DNA of 64,000 nt from Pseudotamlana agarivorans (GTDB taxonomy: Bacteria; Bacteroidota; Bacteroidia; Flavobacteriales; Flavobacteriaceae), in the NCBI RefSeq assembly GCF_001642835.1, contig NZ_LXEI01000002.1, positions 186,001-250,000 on the forward strand, in the 5' to 3' direction. Shown here one piece after another: positions 17,621-27,165 of this stretch. The notes beneath the pieces are model-generated. The model worked only from the letters and a program-made list of their open reading frames with translations, did no database searches and had not been told where the DNA came from. Both the position numbers and the translations under genes were made by a program. Numbering within the stretch: the first letter of the stretch is position 1; each line of letters begins with the position of its first letter.

Positions 17621-19807
17621 ATGTCAACACTTAGATTTCATGCTATAAAAGAATCACTGGCTTATAAACCTATCAAAATTGAAGAGGTTGAGCGAAGATC
17701 TGAAATATTTGGTAAAAATGTATTTAACATGAAAACCATGCGCCAATACCTCACCAAAGATGCTTTTGTAGGTGTTGAAAACGCGGTGCAGTTTGGAAAA
17801 AAAATTGACAGAAATATAGCCGATCAAGTAGCGTCTTCTATGAAAGATTGGGCACTAGCGAAAGGAGTAACGCACTATACCCACTGGTTTCAACCTTTAA
17901 CGGGGGCAACTGCTGAAAAACACGATGCTTTCTTTGAAACTTTAGGTGATGATTTAGCTATTGAACAATTTGGGGGATCACAATTAGTTCAGCAAGAACC
18001 TGATGCGTCTAGTTTTCCAAACGGCGGTATTCGTAATACCTTTGAAGCAAGAGGTTATACGGCTTGGGATCCTACTTCACCCGCATTTATTTATGGAACA
18101 ACTTTATGTATTCCAACTATTTTCGTAGCCTATACAGGTGAGGCACTGGATTATAAAACACCGTTGTTACGTGCTTTGCAAGCTGTAGATACTGCGGCTA
18201 CAGCCGTTTGTAAGTATTTTGATAAAAATGTAAAAAAAGTAACTTCATCATTAGGGTGGGAACAAGAATATTTTTTGATCGATAAAACTCTGGCAGCTAG
18301 TCGTCCCGATATCATGTTAACAGGAAGAACATTGCTAGGACATACTTCGGCAAAAGGCCAGCAATTAGATGATCACTACTTTGGATCGATACCTAATCGT
18401 GCATTAAATTTTATGCGTGAGCTAGAAACAGAATGTATGCTTTTAGGGATTCCTGTGAAAACAAGGCATAACGAAGTAGCTCCAAATCAATTTGAAGTCG
18501 CTCCCATTTTCGAAGAAGCAAATTTAGCTGTAGATCATAATTCCTTATTAATGGATATTATGGGAAGAATTGCCTCTAAACATAATTTTAAAGTACTTTT
18601 TCATGAAAAGCCTTTTGCAGGGGTAAATGGCTCTGGAAAACATAATAACTGGTCTCTTTCTACCGATACAGGTGTGAACTTACTCGCGCCAGGAAAAACA
18701 CCAATGAGTAGTTTACAGTTTTTAACATTTTTTGTTAATACGATTAAAGCGGTTCATAAGCACGAGGCCTTACTCCGGGCAGTGATTGCTTCTGCAAGTA
18801 ATGATCATCGTTTAGGTGCTAATGAAGCGCCTCCAGCGATTATTTCTGTCTTTATAGGAGAACAATTGAGAAAGGTTTTAGAAGAGCTTGAAGGTGTGAC
18901 AAAAGGGAAGCTGTCCCCACAGGAAAAAACAGAGCTTAAGCTGAATGTGGTTGGGAAAATCCCTGATGTGTTATTAGATAATACCGATAGAAACAGAACT
19001 TCTCCATTTGCTTTTACGGGGAACAAGTTTGAATTTAGAGCTGTTGGTTCTATGGCTAACTGTGGAAACCCGATGACGGTTTTAAATACCATTGTAGCCA
19101 AGCAATTAAAAGATTTTAAGAAAGAGGTTGATGCATTAATTGACAAGAAGGATCTTAAGAAAGATGAAGCTGTTTTTAATGTATTGCGTGAATATATCAA
19201 GTCAACTAAAGATATTTTATTCGAAGGGAATAGCTACGGTGAGGCCTGGGAAGCTGAGGCTAAAAAACGTGGTTTAAGTAATAGTAAATCAACACCAGAA
19301 GCTTTAAAAGCAAGTATCTCAAAGGAAACAGTAGCCTTGTTTAAGGAAATGAATGTGATGAGCGCTATTGAAACTAAGGCCCGTTATGAAATAGAAATTG
19401 AAGCTTATGTGATGCATAATCAAATTGAAAGCCGTGTCTTGGCAGATATTGCAAGAAATAATATTGTGCCTACAGCGGTGAAGTATCAAAATGTTCTGAT
19501 AGAAAACGTAAAAGGTTTAAAAGAAATCTTTGATAAAAACTTTAAAAATGTCGCTAAGGAGCAAATAACCTTAATTGAAGAAATTTCTAGTCACATTGAA
19601 GGTATCAATTCAAACGTTACTAAAATGATTGACGAACGAAGAAGTGCAAACAAATTAATTGAAATGGATAAAAGAGCAGAAGCATACAGTAAAAAGGTGA
19701 TGCCTTTCTTTGATGCCATTCGTTACCATTGTGACAAATTGGAACTTCTCGTTGATGATGAAATTTGGCCATTAACAAAATACAGAGAACTATTATTTAC
19801 GAGATAG
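17621..19807 (+). CDS. glnN: Glutamine synthetase, type III
   Basis: A 728-residue GSIII, the large dodecameric glutamine synthetase first studied in Bacteroides. It starts STLRFHAIKE and carries the family-specific N-terminal block TKDAFVGVENAVQFGKKI, then HWFQPLTGATAEKHDAF, GWEQEYFLID, HNEVAPNQFEVAPIFEEAN, and the ATP/glutamate segment FAGVNGSGKHNNWSLST. ATG 17621 is chosen because an in-frame GTG at 17588 lies inside the promoter. It stands alone, ends in a terminator, and is head-to-head with a type II enzyme, so the 266-base spacer probably carries the nitrogen control for both. Confidence 0.95.
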   Translation: MSTLRFHAIKESLAYKPIKIEEVERRSEIFGKNVFNMKTMRQYLTKDAFVGVENAVQFGKKIDRNIADQVASSMKDWALAKGVTHYTHWFQPLTGATAEKHDAFFETLGDDLAIEQFGGSQLVQQEPDASSFPNGGIRNTFEARGYTAWDPTSPAFIYGTTLCIPTIFVAYTGEALDYKTPLLRALQAVDTAATAVCKYFDKNVKKVTSSLGWEQEYFLIDKTLAASRPDIMLTGRTLLGHTSAKGQQLDDHYFGSIPNRALNFMRELETECMLLGIPVKTRHNEVAPNQFEVAPIFEEANLAVDHNSLLMDIMGRIASKHNFKVLFHEKPFAGVNGSGKHNNWSLSTDTGVNLLAPGKTPMSSLQFLTFFVNTIKAVHKHEALLRAVIASASNDHRLGANEAPPAIISVFIGEQLRKVLEELEGVTKGKLSPQEKTELKLNVVGKIPDVLLDNTDRNRTSPFAFTGNKFEFRAVGSMANCGNPMTVLNTIVAKQLKDFKKEVDALIDKKDLKKDEAVFNVLREYIKSTKDILFEGNSYGEAWEAEAKKRGLSNSKSTPEALKASISKETVALFKEMNVMSAIETKARYEIEIEAYVMHNQIESRVLADIARNNIVPTAVKYQNVLIENVKGLKEIFDKNFKNVAKEQITLIEEISSHIEGINSNVTKMIDERRSANKLIEMDKRAEAYSKKVMPFFDAIRYHCDKLELLVDDEIWPLTKYRELLFTR

Positions 19808-19822
19808 AGAGTAAAACTTATG

Positions 19823-19852
19823 AAATCCTGCTGTAAAAAGCGGGATTTTTTA
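19823..19852 (+). terminator. Terminator of glnN
   Basis: Stem AAATCCTGCT / AGCGGGATTT (one G-T pair), loop GTAAAA, followed by T residues. Confidence 0.8.
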
Positions 19853-19863
19853 ATTCAAAGAAG

Positions 19864-19871
19864 TAAATTTG
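19864..19871 (+). promoter_or_regulatory. -7 element of purM
   Basis: TAAATTTG, a full TAnnTTTG match, 18 bases before ATG 19889 and directly after the glnN terminator. Confidence 0.45.
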
Positions 19872-19888
19872 CAACACAATTTTATATT

Positions 19889-21067
19889 ATGAGTCAAGAG
19901 GTTTCAAAACGATACGCACAACGTGGTGTTTCTGCGTCAAAAGAAGATGTACATAATGCTATTAAGAACATTGATAAAGGATTATTTCCGAAGGCATTTT
20001 GTAAGGTAGTTCCAGATTATTTAACAAACGATGAAGATTATTGTTTGGTTATGCATGCCGATGGAGCAGGAACAAAATCATCATTGGCTTATATGTATTG
20101 GAAAGAAACTGGCGATATTTCAGTTTGGAAGGGTATTGCTCAAGATGCCTTAATCATGAATATCGATGATTTATTGTGTATCGGAGCTACTGATGATATT
20201 ATGTTGTCTTCAACCATTGGAAGGAATAAAAATTTAATTCCAGGAGAAGTGCTTTCAGCAATTATTAACGGTACTGAAGAACTGTTAGAAGATTTAAAAT
20301 CTTTTGGAGTGACTATTCATTCTACTGGAGGGGAAACCGCCGATGTTGGTGATTTAGTGCGAACCATTATTGTTGATTCAACAGTTACCGCGCGTATGAA
20401 ACGTAGTGACGTGATTGATAATGCGAATATTAAAGCTGGTGATGTTATTGTTGGACTAGAAAGTTTCGGACAAGCGACTTACGAGAAGGAATATAATGGC
20501 GGTATGGGGAGTAACGGATTAACTTCTGCACGTCATGATGTATTTCATAAATATTTAGCTGAAAAATATCCTGAAAGTTTTGATGCTTCAGTACCAGAAG
20601 ATTTAGTGTATTCGGGTGGTGTAAAATTAACTGATGCTGTTGAAAACGCGCCGATAGATGCAGGGAAACTCGTTTTGTCTCCAACACGTACTTATGCGCC
20701 AATTATTAAAAAGATTCTTTCTGAATATAATAGCGATGCCATTCATGGTATGGTGCATTGCTCAGGGGGCGCACAAACTAAAATACTTCACTTTGTAGAT
20801 GAATTTCATATTATAAAAGATAATATGTTTCCAATTCCACCATTGTTCAAACTAATTCAAGAGCAATCAAAAACCGATTGGAAAGAAATGTATCAGGTTT
20901 TTAATTGTGGTCATCGTATGGAATTATATGTAACTCCAGAAGTAGCGGATTCGATTATTGAAATTTCAAAGTCCTTTAATGTTGATGCTAAAGTAATTGG
21001 CCGTGTTGAAGCTTCTCCTAATAAGAAGCTTACAATAAAATCGGAATTTGGTGAGTTTACCTATTGA
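19889..21067 (+). CDS. purM: Phosphoribosylformylglycinamidine cyclo-ligase (AIR synthase)
   Basis: A 392-residue PurM-fold protein. AIR synthase closes the imidazole ring in purine synthesis using ATP. Visible are the N-terminal YAQRGVSASKED, the HADGAGTKSSLAY motif (the DGVGTK motif of PurM), MNIDDLLCIGA (corresponding to MxxNDL), STGGETADVGD, and the C-terminal GMVHCSGGAQTKIL. The protein is longer than E. coli PurM (345) but fits the Bacteroidota form. An upstream in-frame ATG at 19820 lies in the glnN terminator and is rejected. Confidence 0.88.
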   Translation: MSQEVSKRYAQRGVSASKEDVHNAIKNIDKGLFPKAFCKVVPDYLTNDEDYCLVMHADGAGTKSSLAYMYWKETGDISVWKGIAQDALIMNIDDLLCIGATDDIMLSSTIGRNKNLIPGEVLSAIINGTEELLEDLKSFGVTIHSTGGETADVGDLVRTIIVDSTVTARMKRSDVIDNANIKAGDVIVGLESFGQATYEKEYNGGMGSNGLTSARHDVFHKYLAEKYPESFDASVPEDLVYSGGVKLTDAVENAPIDAGKLVLSPTRTYAPIIKKILSEYNSDAIHGMVHCSGGAQTKILHFVDEFHIIKDNMFPIPPLFKLIQEQSKTDWKEMYQVFNCGHRMELYVTPEVADSIIEISKSFNVDAKVIGRVEASPNKKLTIKSEFGEFTY

Positions 21068-21144
21068 TTCTTTTTTTTGGAAGCACTAAATATGGAATAG
21101 TTGTTGATGAAAACAGGACTTGTATAATTAAATTTTAGCCTTTC

Positions 21145-22104
21145 ATGAGAACTTCTGTCTTATTGATTACTTTATTAATGTTTAATGTTTTATCAGCACA
21201 ACCCGATTGGTTGTACATTGAAGAAGATAAAGATGATTATAAAGGACCGGAATGGGTACAGAAAAATAAGGTAGCCTTAGATATTAATGAAGCTGTTTTT
21301 GTTAACTGGAGTGAAGGGGGAACCAATTCTATTTCTGGTCTGCTCGATTTTAAGAGTGTTCTAAACTACACCGATAGTTATTATGTTTGGAATAACGATG
21401 CGCATATACGTTACGGAATCAATAAGCAACAACAAAAGGAAATTCGGAAAACAGATGACATATTTGAAATCAATTCAAATTTAGGGTATAAACCAGATCA
21501 AGCTTCAGAGTGGTACTATATGGCTCGACTTAATTTTAGAACCCAATTAACAAACGGGTATGCCGGGGAGAATGAAGGGGATCCTATTTCTAAATTTATG
21601 GCGCCTGGTTACTTGTTTTTTGGTGGTGGAATGGAGTATAGTAAAAACAAAAAGAAGTTTTTATTGTATTTTTCACCCTTAACTTTAAAAGCCACTTTTG
21701 TGCTAGATGAGAGGTTGGCAAATGCTGGAGCGTTTGGTGTGACAGGTGCAGAATTTGATGATCAAGGTAATGTGGTAGTTCCTGGAGAACAATTTCGACG
21801 TGAGGTTGGTGTGTTATTAACGAATACTTACGAGAGAAAATTAGTTAAAAACATTAATGTAAAAAATCAAATTAGTTTGTATTCAGACTATATTAATAAC
21901 TTCGGAAATGTAGATGTTGATTGGAGATTGGATTTCGATTTTAAAGTAAATAGTTTTGTTCGAGCTAATTTTGGAACACATTTACGTTACGACGACGATG
22001 TAAAAACGTTAGTGCCTTCCGATGTAGAAGGAGAGTTTGATGAAGCTGGAGCTAAAGTGCAATGGAAACAGTTTTTAGGTGTTGGCGTGGCATTCGATTT
22101 TTAA
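21145..22104 (+). CDS. DUF3078 domain-containing outer-membrane-type protein
   Basis: A 319-residue exported protein with a Sec signal peptide ending near VLSAQ. The mature part is rich in aromatic residues and alternating beta-strand patterns (for example VDWRLDFDFKVNSFVRANFG) and ends in phenylalanine, as outer-membrane beta-barrels do. The opening block, with ALDINEAVFVNWSEGGTNSISG, is the hallmark of DUF3078. It is common in Bacteroidota, and no function is established. It lies 77 bases after purM on the same strand. Confidence 0.82.
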   Translation: MRTSVLLITLLMFNVLSAQPDWLYIEEDKDDYKGPEWVQKNKVALDINEAVFVNWSEGGTNSISGLLDFKSVLNYTDSYYVWNNDAHIRYGINKQQQKEIRKTDDIFEINSNLGYKPDQASEWYYMARLNFRTQLTNGYAGENEGDPISKFMAPGYLFFGGGMEYSKNKKKFLLYFSPLTLKATFVLDERLANAGAFGVTGAEFDDQGNVVVPGEQFRREVGVLLTNTYERKLVKNINVKNQISLYSDYINNFGNVDVDWRLDFDFKVNSFVRANFGTHLRYDDDVKTLVPSDVEGEFDEAGAKVQWKQFLGVGVAFDF

Positions 22105-22446
22105 TTATAATTAAGTCGTTTTTATAATTGGTAAATCAAGATTGAAAGTCTTTCTTTTAATGATGAACTATTCGGTGCTGAGAGCCAAATAGATGTGCTT
22201 TTTCGAGTTTATATTGTTTACTTCCTTATAAATATTTTTCGATTTCTTTAATGTTTTGTGTTATTATTCTTTTTAAAAATTGTTAACTTTTTGTTGTTGA
22301 TAAATTTTTAACACCCTTGTTTTCAGTTGTTTAATGTGTTTTTTGTTGACAACTTTATGATTTGTGTCATGGTTTAAGTTGTATCTTTGTTTTTTATTTA
22401 TAGCATATAAAAAATATTTAATCCATCTTAATATCTCAAAACATCC
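22105..22446 (+). other. Leader region of nrdJ
   Basis: This 342-base gap is AT-rich with no gene. It holds the nrdJ promoter near its end and several GTTGT-type stretches. No cobalamin riboswitch core and no convincing NrdR box pair could be seen. Confidence 0.5.
22361..22389 (+). promoter_or_regulatory. Promoter of nrdJ
   Basis: TTTG (22361-22364) and TATCTTTG (22382-22389) are separated by 17 bases, a near-ideal Bacteroidota -33/-7 arrangement, 57 bases before the start codon. The small palindrome GTTGACAAC lies just upstream, at about 22345-22353. Confidence 0.6.
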
Positions 22447-25002
22447 ATGAACGAAAAACTAACAGAAGTCCCAAAAAAAACGTATACCCAAGAAGAGGCT
22501 TTTCAAGCTTCTTTAAAGTACTTTAAAAATGATGATTTAGCTGCTCGTGTTTGGTTAAATAAATATGCTCTTAAAGATTCTGATGGGAATATTTATGAGT
22601 TAACACCAAATGATATGCACAAGCGTATTGCTAAGGAAATAGCTAGTGTAGAGTCTAAGTATCCTAATCCGTTATCGGAAAGTGATATTTTCGATTTAAT
22701 AAAGGATTTTAAATATATCGTTCCTCAAGGGAGTCCGATGGCAGGTATTGGGAATCCTTTTCAAATAGCCTCGCTGTCTAATTGTTTTGTAATTGGAAAT
22801 GATGGAGAATCTGATTCTTATGGTGGTATCATGAAGATTGATCAGGAGCAAGTGCAACTTATGAAGCGTCGCGGAGGAGTTGGTCACGATTTGTCTCATA
22901 TCCGTCCAAAAGGTTCTGCTGTTAAAAATTCTGCATTAACTTCTACGGGGATTGTTCCTTTTATGGAGCGTTATTCAAACTCAACAAGAGAGGTTGCTCA
23001 AGATGGTCGACGTGGTGCTTTAATGTTATCCGTTTCTATTAATCATCCCGATTCCGAAGATTTTATCAATGCTAAATTGGAACAAGGTAAAGTGACTGGT
23101 GCCAATGTTTCGGTAAGAATTGATGATGAGTTTATGAAAGCGGTAAAAGCAGGTAAGGAATACACTCAAAAATATCCTATTTTTAGTGCAAACCCTAAAG
23201 TATCAAAATCTATTGATGCCAATGCGCTTTGGAAAAAAATTGTTCATAATGCATGGAAATCTGCTGAGCCAGGTATTTTATTCTGGGACACTATAATTAA
23301 TGAATCGGTGCCAGATTGTTATGCCGATTTAGGTTATAAAACAGTGTCTACCAATCCTTGTGGTGAGATTCCTTTATGTCCGTATGATTCGTGTCGTCTC
23401 TTAGCGATTAATTTATTTTCATATGTAGAAAATCCGTTTACAAGTGCCGCGAAATTCAATTTCGAATTGTTTAAAAAACACGTCGCAGCTGCTCAACGTA
23501 TTATGGATGATGTTATCGATTTAGAGCTTCTTAAAATTGATAATATTCTTAAGAAAATAGATGAGGATCCCGAGCAAGATGAAGTAAAAAGAACAGAGAA
23601 AAATTTATGGTTAAACATTCAGCGTAAAGCCGAAGAAGGTCGTAGAACAGGTGTTGGGATTACTGCGGAAGGCGATATGTTAGCTGCTTTGGGTATTAAA
23701 TACGGAAGTAAAGAAGGTAATGCTTTTTCACTGGAAGTACATAAAACTATTGCTATTGAAGCTTATAGAGCCTCGGTGCATTTGGCAAAAGAGCGTGGAG
23801 CCTTTGGAATTTTTGATATTGAACGCGAGAAAAATAATCCATTCATTAAACGACTAAAAGAAGCCGATGATAAGTTGTATTATGAAATGCTTGAATATGG
23901 CCGTCGTAATATTGCTTTATTAACGATTGCTCCAACTGGAACTACGAGTTTAATGACGCAAACAACCTCTGGGATCGAACCTGTATTTATGCCGGTTTAT
24001 AAAAGAAGAAGAAAGGTAAATCCTAATGATAAAGATGTTCGCGTAGATTTTGTAGATGAAGTAGGGGATTCATGGGAAGAATATGTGGTTTTTCATCACC
24101 GTTTTAAACAATGGATGGAAGTTAATGGTATGGATACTACTGTTAATTATTCTCAAGATGAAATTAACGAGTTAATCAAAAAATCGCCGTATTACGGAGC
24201 AACTTCTAATGATGTTGATTGGTTGAGTAAGGTGAGTATGCAAGGTGCTATTCAAAAATGGGTAGATCACTCGATTAGTGTAACTATTAATTTACCAAAC
24301 GATGTTTCGGAAGATTTAGTAGGCGACCTGTATTTAAAAGCATGGGAAGTTGGATGTAAGGGTGTAACAGTTTATAGAGACGGTTCTCGTTCTGGAGTTT
24401 TAATTTCTAATGATGAAAAGAAGAAGGAAGAGACCGAAGAAACCTTAACAGCATTTCCTACCAAGCGACCACAGTCGTTAGAGGCTGATGTGGTTCGTTT
24501 TCAAAATAGTAAAGAGAAGTGGATTGCTTTTATTGGTATTATTGACGGGAAACCTTACGAGGTTTTTACAGGTCTTGCCGATGATGAGGATGGTATTTTA
24601 ATTCCACGTTGGGTAAACAAAGGGGTGATCATAAAGAATAGAGGTGAAGATGGGGTGCGACGTTACGATTTTCAATATAAAAACACAAGAGGTTATAAAA
24701 CGACTATTGAAGGGTTATCGCATAAGTTTAATCCTGAATTTTGGAATTATGCCAAGCTGATTTCTAGTACTTTACGTCATGGTATGCCTATCGATAAAAT
24801 TGTAGATTTAATTAATAGTTTACAATTAGATAGCGAGTCTATCAACACCTGGAAAAATGGTGTGGTGCGTGCCTTAAAACGTTATGTTGAAGATGGTACT
24901 AAAGCTAAAGGACAGAAATGCGATGCTTGTAAGTCTACAAACTTAATTTATCAAGAAGGTTGCTTGACTTGTAAAGATTGTGGCTCTTCCAAATGCGGAT
25001 AG
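22447..25002 (+). CDS. nrdJ: Adenosylcobalamin-dependent ribonucleotide reductase, class II
   Basis: An 851-residue class II reductase that makes deoxyribonucleotides with a B12-generated radical, so it does not need oxygen. Redox cysteine Cys113 (SLSNCFV), the catalytic NPCGE motif (Cys305, Glu307) and the phosphate-binding APTGTTSLMTQTTSGIEP are intact. The tail carries extra elements: a TSCPD-like region with VGCKGVTVYRDGSRSG, an about 200-residue extension, and a C-terminal cysteine-rich zinc-ribbon (CDACKSTN then CLTCKDCGSSKCG) that supplies the redox-active cysteines. It is monocistronic with a strong promoter and terminator. Confidence 0.95.
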   Translation: MNEKLTEVPKKTYTQEEAFQASLKYFKNDDLAARVWLNKYALKDSDGNIYELTPNDMHKRIAKEIASVESKYPNPLSESDIFDLIKDFKYIVPQGSPMAGIGNPFQIASLSNCFVIGNDGESDSYGGIMKIDQEQVQLMKRRGGVGHDLSHIRPKGSAVKNSALTSTGIVPFMERYSNSTREVAQDGRRGALMLSVSINHPDSEDFINAKLEQGKVTGANVSVRIDDEFMKAVKAGKEYTQKYPIFSANPKVSKSIDANALWKKIVHNAWKSAEPGILFWDTIINESVPDCYADLGYKTVSTNPCGEIPLCPYDSCRLLAINLFSYVENPFTSAAKFNFELFKKHVAAAQRIMDDVIDLELLKIDNILKKIDEDPEQDEVKRTEKNLWLNIQRKAEEGRRTGVGITAEGDMLAALGIKYGSKEGNAFSLEVHKTIAIEAYRASVHLAKERGAFGIFDIEREKNNPFIKRLKEADDKLYYEMLEYGRRNIALLTIAPTGTTSLMTQTTSGIEPVFMPVYKRRRKVNPNDKDVRVDFVDEVGDSWEEYVVFHHRFKQWMEVNGMDTTVNYSQDEINELIKKSPYYGATSNDVDWLSKVSMQGAIQKWVDHSISVTINLPNDVSEDLVGDLYLKAWEVGCKGVTVYRDGSRSGVLISNDEKKKEETEETLTAFPTKRPQSLEADVVRFQNSKEKWIAFIGIIDGKPYEVFTGLADDEDGILIPRWVNKGVIIKNRGEDGVRRYDFQYKNTRGYKTTIEGLSHKFNPEFWNYAKLISSTLRHGMPIDKIVDLINSLQLDSESINTWKNGVVRALKRYVEDGTKAKGQKCDACKSTNLIYQEGCLTCKDCGSSKCG

Positions 25003-25041
25003 AATAATTTACTGTATAAAACATTTTAATAATGAAGAAAG

Positions 25042-25072
25042 GGAGGTTGTTTTTTAACAACCTCCTTTTTTT
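25042..25072 (+). terminator. Terminator of nrdJ
   Basis: Perfect 10-bp stem GGAGGTTGTT / AACAACCTCC with a four-T loop and a seven-T tail. Confidence 0.9.
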
Positions 25073-25114
25073 ATTCAATGAAATCGACATAAATTTTAAC
25101 CCTATTTCAAGGCA

Positions 25115-25143
25115 TTGAAAATTGATAAATTATCGTATTTTTG
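25115..25143 (+). promoter_or_regulatory. Promoter of prfA
   Basis: TTG at 25115-25117 and TATTTTTG at 25136-25143, 18-base spacer, 21 bases before the prfA ATG. Confidence 0.55.
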
Positions 25144-25164
25144 ACATCCAATTAAAAAAGGCAG

Positions 25165-26241
25165 ATGTTAGAGAAATTACAAATAGTAAAGCAGCGTTTT
25201 GATGAGGTTAGTGATTTAATCATTCAACCTGATATTATTGCAGATCAAAAACGTTATGTCGAGTTAAATCGAGAATATAAAGATTTACGTATCCTTATGG
25301 GGAAACGTGAGGAATACATTGAGTTTACCAATAATCTAGCTGAAGCTGAAGAAATAATCGCCGATGGCAGTGATGCCGAAATGGTTGAAATGGCTAGGTT
25401 ACAGTATGATGAAGCTAAAGTAGGTATTCCAAAATTAGAGGAAGAAATTAAAGTGCTTTTAATACCTAAAGATCCTCAAGATTCTAAAAATGCCGTAGTT
25501 GAATTACGTGCTGGAACAGGTGGTGATGAAGCGAGTATTTTTGCTGGTGACTTATTTAGAATGTACACAAAATACTGTGAAAGCAAAGGTTGGAAAGTTG
25601 ATACTGTAGATTTTAGTGAAGGTACCAATGGCGGATTTAAAGAAATTCAGTTTGAGGTTTCTGGTGAAGATGTTTACGGAACTTTAAAATTTGAAGCAGG
25701 TGTGCACCGTGTACAACGTGTACCACAAACAGAAACACAAGGTCGTGTACATACTTCGGCTGCAACAGTCATGGTTTTCCCTGAAGCTGAAGAATTTGAT
25801 GTTGAAATTAATCCTAAGGATGTGCGTATCGATTTTTTCTGTTCATCGGGACCCGGTGGACAGTCTGTAAATACGACTTATTCAGCCGTGCGTTTAACCC
25901 ATATTCCAACAGGATTGGTGGCGCAGTGTCAAGATCAAAAATCTCAGCATAAAAATAAAGAGAAAGCTTTTAAAGTATTACGTTCGCGTTTATACGATTT
26001 AGAGTTGGCTAAAAAAATGGAGGAAGATGCCGCTTTACGTGGTACCATGGTGACCAGTGGAGATAGAAGTGCTAAAATTAGAACTTATAATTATCCTCAA
26101 GGTCGTGTTACCGATCATAGAATTGGTTTAACACTTTACGATTTATCGAATATTGTTAATGGTGATATTCAAAAAATTATTGATGAATTACAACTTGCTG
26201 AAAACACTGAAAAGTTAAAGGCAAATAGTGATCAAATTTAG
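25165..26241 (+). CDS. prfA: Peptide chain release factor 1
   Basis: A 358-residue RF1. It recognises UAA and UAG and triggers peptide release. The GGQ motif sits at residues 231-233 ([16 protein letters not shown]) and the RF1-type anticodon tripeptide P-x-T appears as PQT in [18 protein letters not shown], where E. coli has PAT; RF2 would have SPF. The N-terminal coiled domain is complete. It is followed after 91 bases by pyrF; a strong hairpin lies in between. Confidence 0.96.
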   Translation: MLEKLQIVKQRFDEVSDLIIQPDIIADQKRYVELNREYKDLRILMGKREEYIEFTNNLAEAEEIIADGSDAEMVEMARLQYDEAKVGIPKLEEEIKVLLIPKDPQDSKNAVVELRAGTGGDEASIFAGDLFRMYTKYCESKGWKVDTVDFSEGTNGGFKEIQFEVSGEDVYGTLKFEAGVHRVQRVPQTETQGRVHTSAATVMVFPEAEEFDVEINPKDVRIDFFCSSGPGGQSVNTTYSAVRLTHIPTGLVAQCQDQKSQHKNKEKAFKVLRSRLYDLELAKKMEEDAALRGTMVTSGDRSAKIRTYNYPQGRVTDHRIGLTLYDLSNIVNGDIQKIIDELQLAENTEKLKANSDQI

Positions 26242-26270
26242 TGTAACCTCATACCATAAAAATAAATAGT

Positions 26271-26314
26271 ATACGCTGCGTTTCTTGACGAAGTCTTTGT
26301 GAAACGCAGCGTAT
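26271..26314. repeat. Perfect 14-bp inverted repeat between prfA and pyrF
   Basis: Arms ATACGCTGCGTTTC (26271-26284) and GAAACGCAGCGTAT (26301-26314) enclose a 16-base loop. There is no T-run on either side, so it is not an ordinary intrinsic terminator. It could be an RNA hairpin controlling pyrF, a processing site, or a short dispersed repeat. Confidence 0.8.
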
Positions 26315-26332
26315 CTGTTCTAAATAAAAGTC

Positions 26333-27157
26333 ATGACAACAAGTCAACTTATTCAGGAAATTAAAAGAAAGAAATCCTTTTTATGTATAGGATTGGATGT
26401 CGATTTAAATAAAATTCCGAAGCACCTTTTGGAAGAAGAAGATCCGATTTTTGCATTCAACAAAGCCATAATCGATGCCACCCATCATTTGTGTGTAGCG
26501 TACAAACCCAATACGGCTTTTTATGAAGCTTACGGATTAAAAGGTTGGAAAGCTTTAGAAAAAACGATCAATTATTTAAATGAAAACCATCCTGAAATCT
26601 TTACAATTGCCGATGCTAAACGAGGCGATATAGGGAATACGAGTACAATGTATGCCAAGGCTTTTTTCGAAGACTTAGCTTTCGATTCGGTAACTGTAGC
26701 ACCTTATATGGGGAAAGATTCCGTAGAGCCATTTTTAGCTTTTGAAAATAAGCATACCATTCTTTTGGCTTTAACATCTAATCAAGGGGCATTTGATTTT
26801 CAAACCAAAACGGTTGATGGTAAAGAGGTTTATAAACAGGTGTTAGAAACTTCAAAAACCTGGGTAAATTCAGATAACTTGATGTACGTGGTTGGAGCTA
26901 CTAAAGCTGAATATTTTGCAGATATCAGAAAAATTATTCCAAACAGTTTCTTGTTAGTACCAGGAGTTGGAGCTCAAGGCGGAAATTTACAGGACGTTTG
27001 TAAATACGGTATGAATGATACAGTTGGGTTACTTATAAACTCTTCAAGAGGGATTATTTATGCTTCAAATGATACTGACTTTGCAGCATCAGCCGCCCAA
27101 AAATCTGAAGAACTTCAAAAGGAAATGGCCGATATCTTAGATGCGTCATCATTTTAA
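26333..27157 (+). CDS. pyrF: Orotidine 5'-phosphate decarboxylase
   Basis: A 274-residue OMP decarboxylase of the longer type (subfamily 2). It converts OMP to UMP, the last step of pyrimidine synthesis. Visible are [14 protein letters not shown] at the start, the catalytic block [11 protein letters not shown] with Lys96, and the C-terminal phosphate-binding [12 protein letters not shown] conserved-looking hairpin lies 19 bases upstream. A BtuF-like gene follows after eight bases, so the two may share a transcript. Confidence 0.95.
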   Translation: MTTSQLIQEIKRKKSFLCIGLDVDLNKIPKHLLEEEDPIFAFNKAIIDATHHLCVAYKPNTAFYEAYGLKGWKALEKTINYLNENHPEIFTIADAKRGDIGNTSTMYAKAFFEDLAFDSVTVAPYMGKDSVEPFLAFENKHTILLALTSNQGAFDFQTKTVDGKEVYKQVLETSKTWVNSDNLMYVVGATKAEYFADIRKIIPNSFLLVPGVGAQGGNLQDVCKYGMNDTVGLLINSSRGIIYASNDTDFAASAAQKSEELQKEMADILDASSF

Positions 27158-27165
27158 ATGATGTC

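Noticed and set aside
19820-19888. Upstream ATG for purM
   Set aside because: It lies in the glnN terminator, and the added residues do not belong to the family.
22105-22446. Cobalamin riboswitch before nrdJ
   Set aside because: A B12-dependent enzyme made this worth checking, but no conserved B12-box or core helices could be found.
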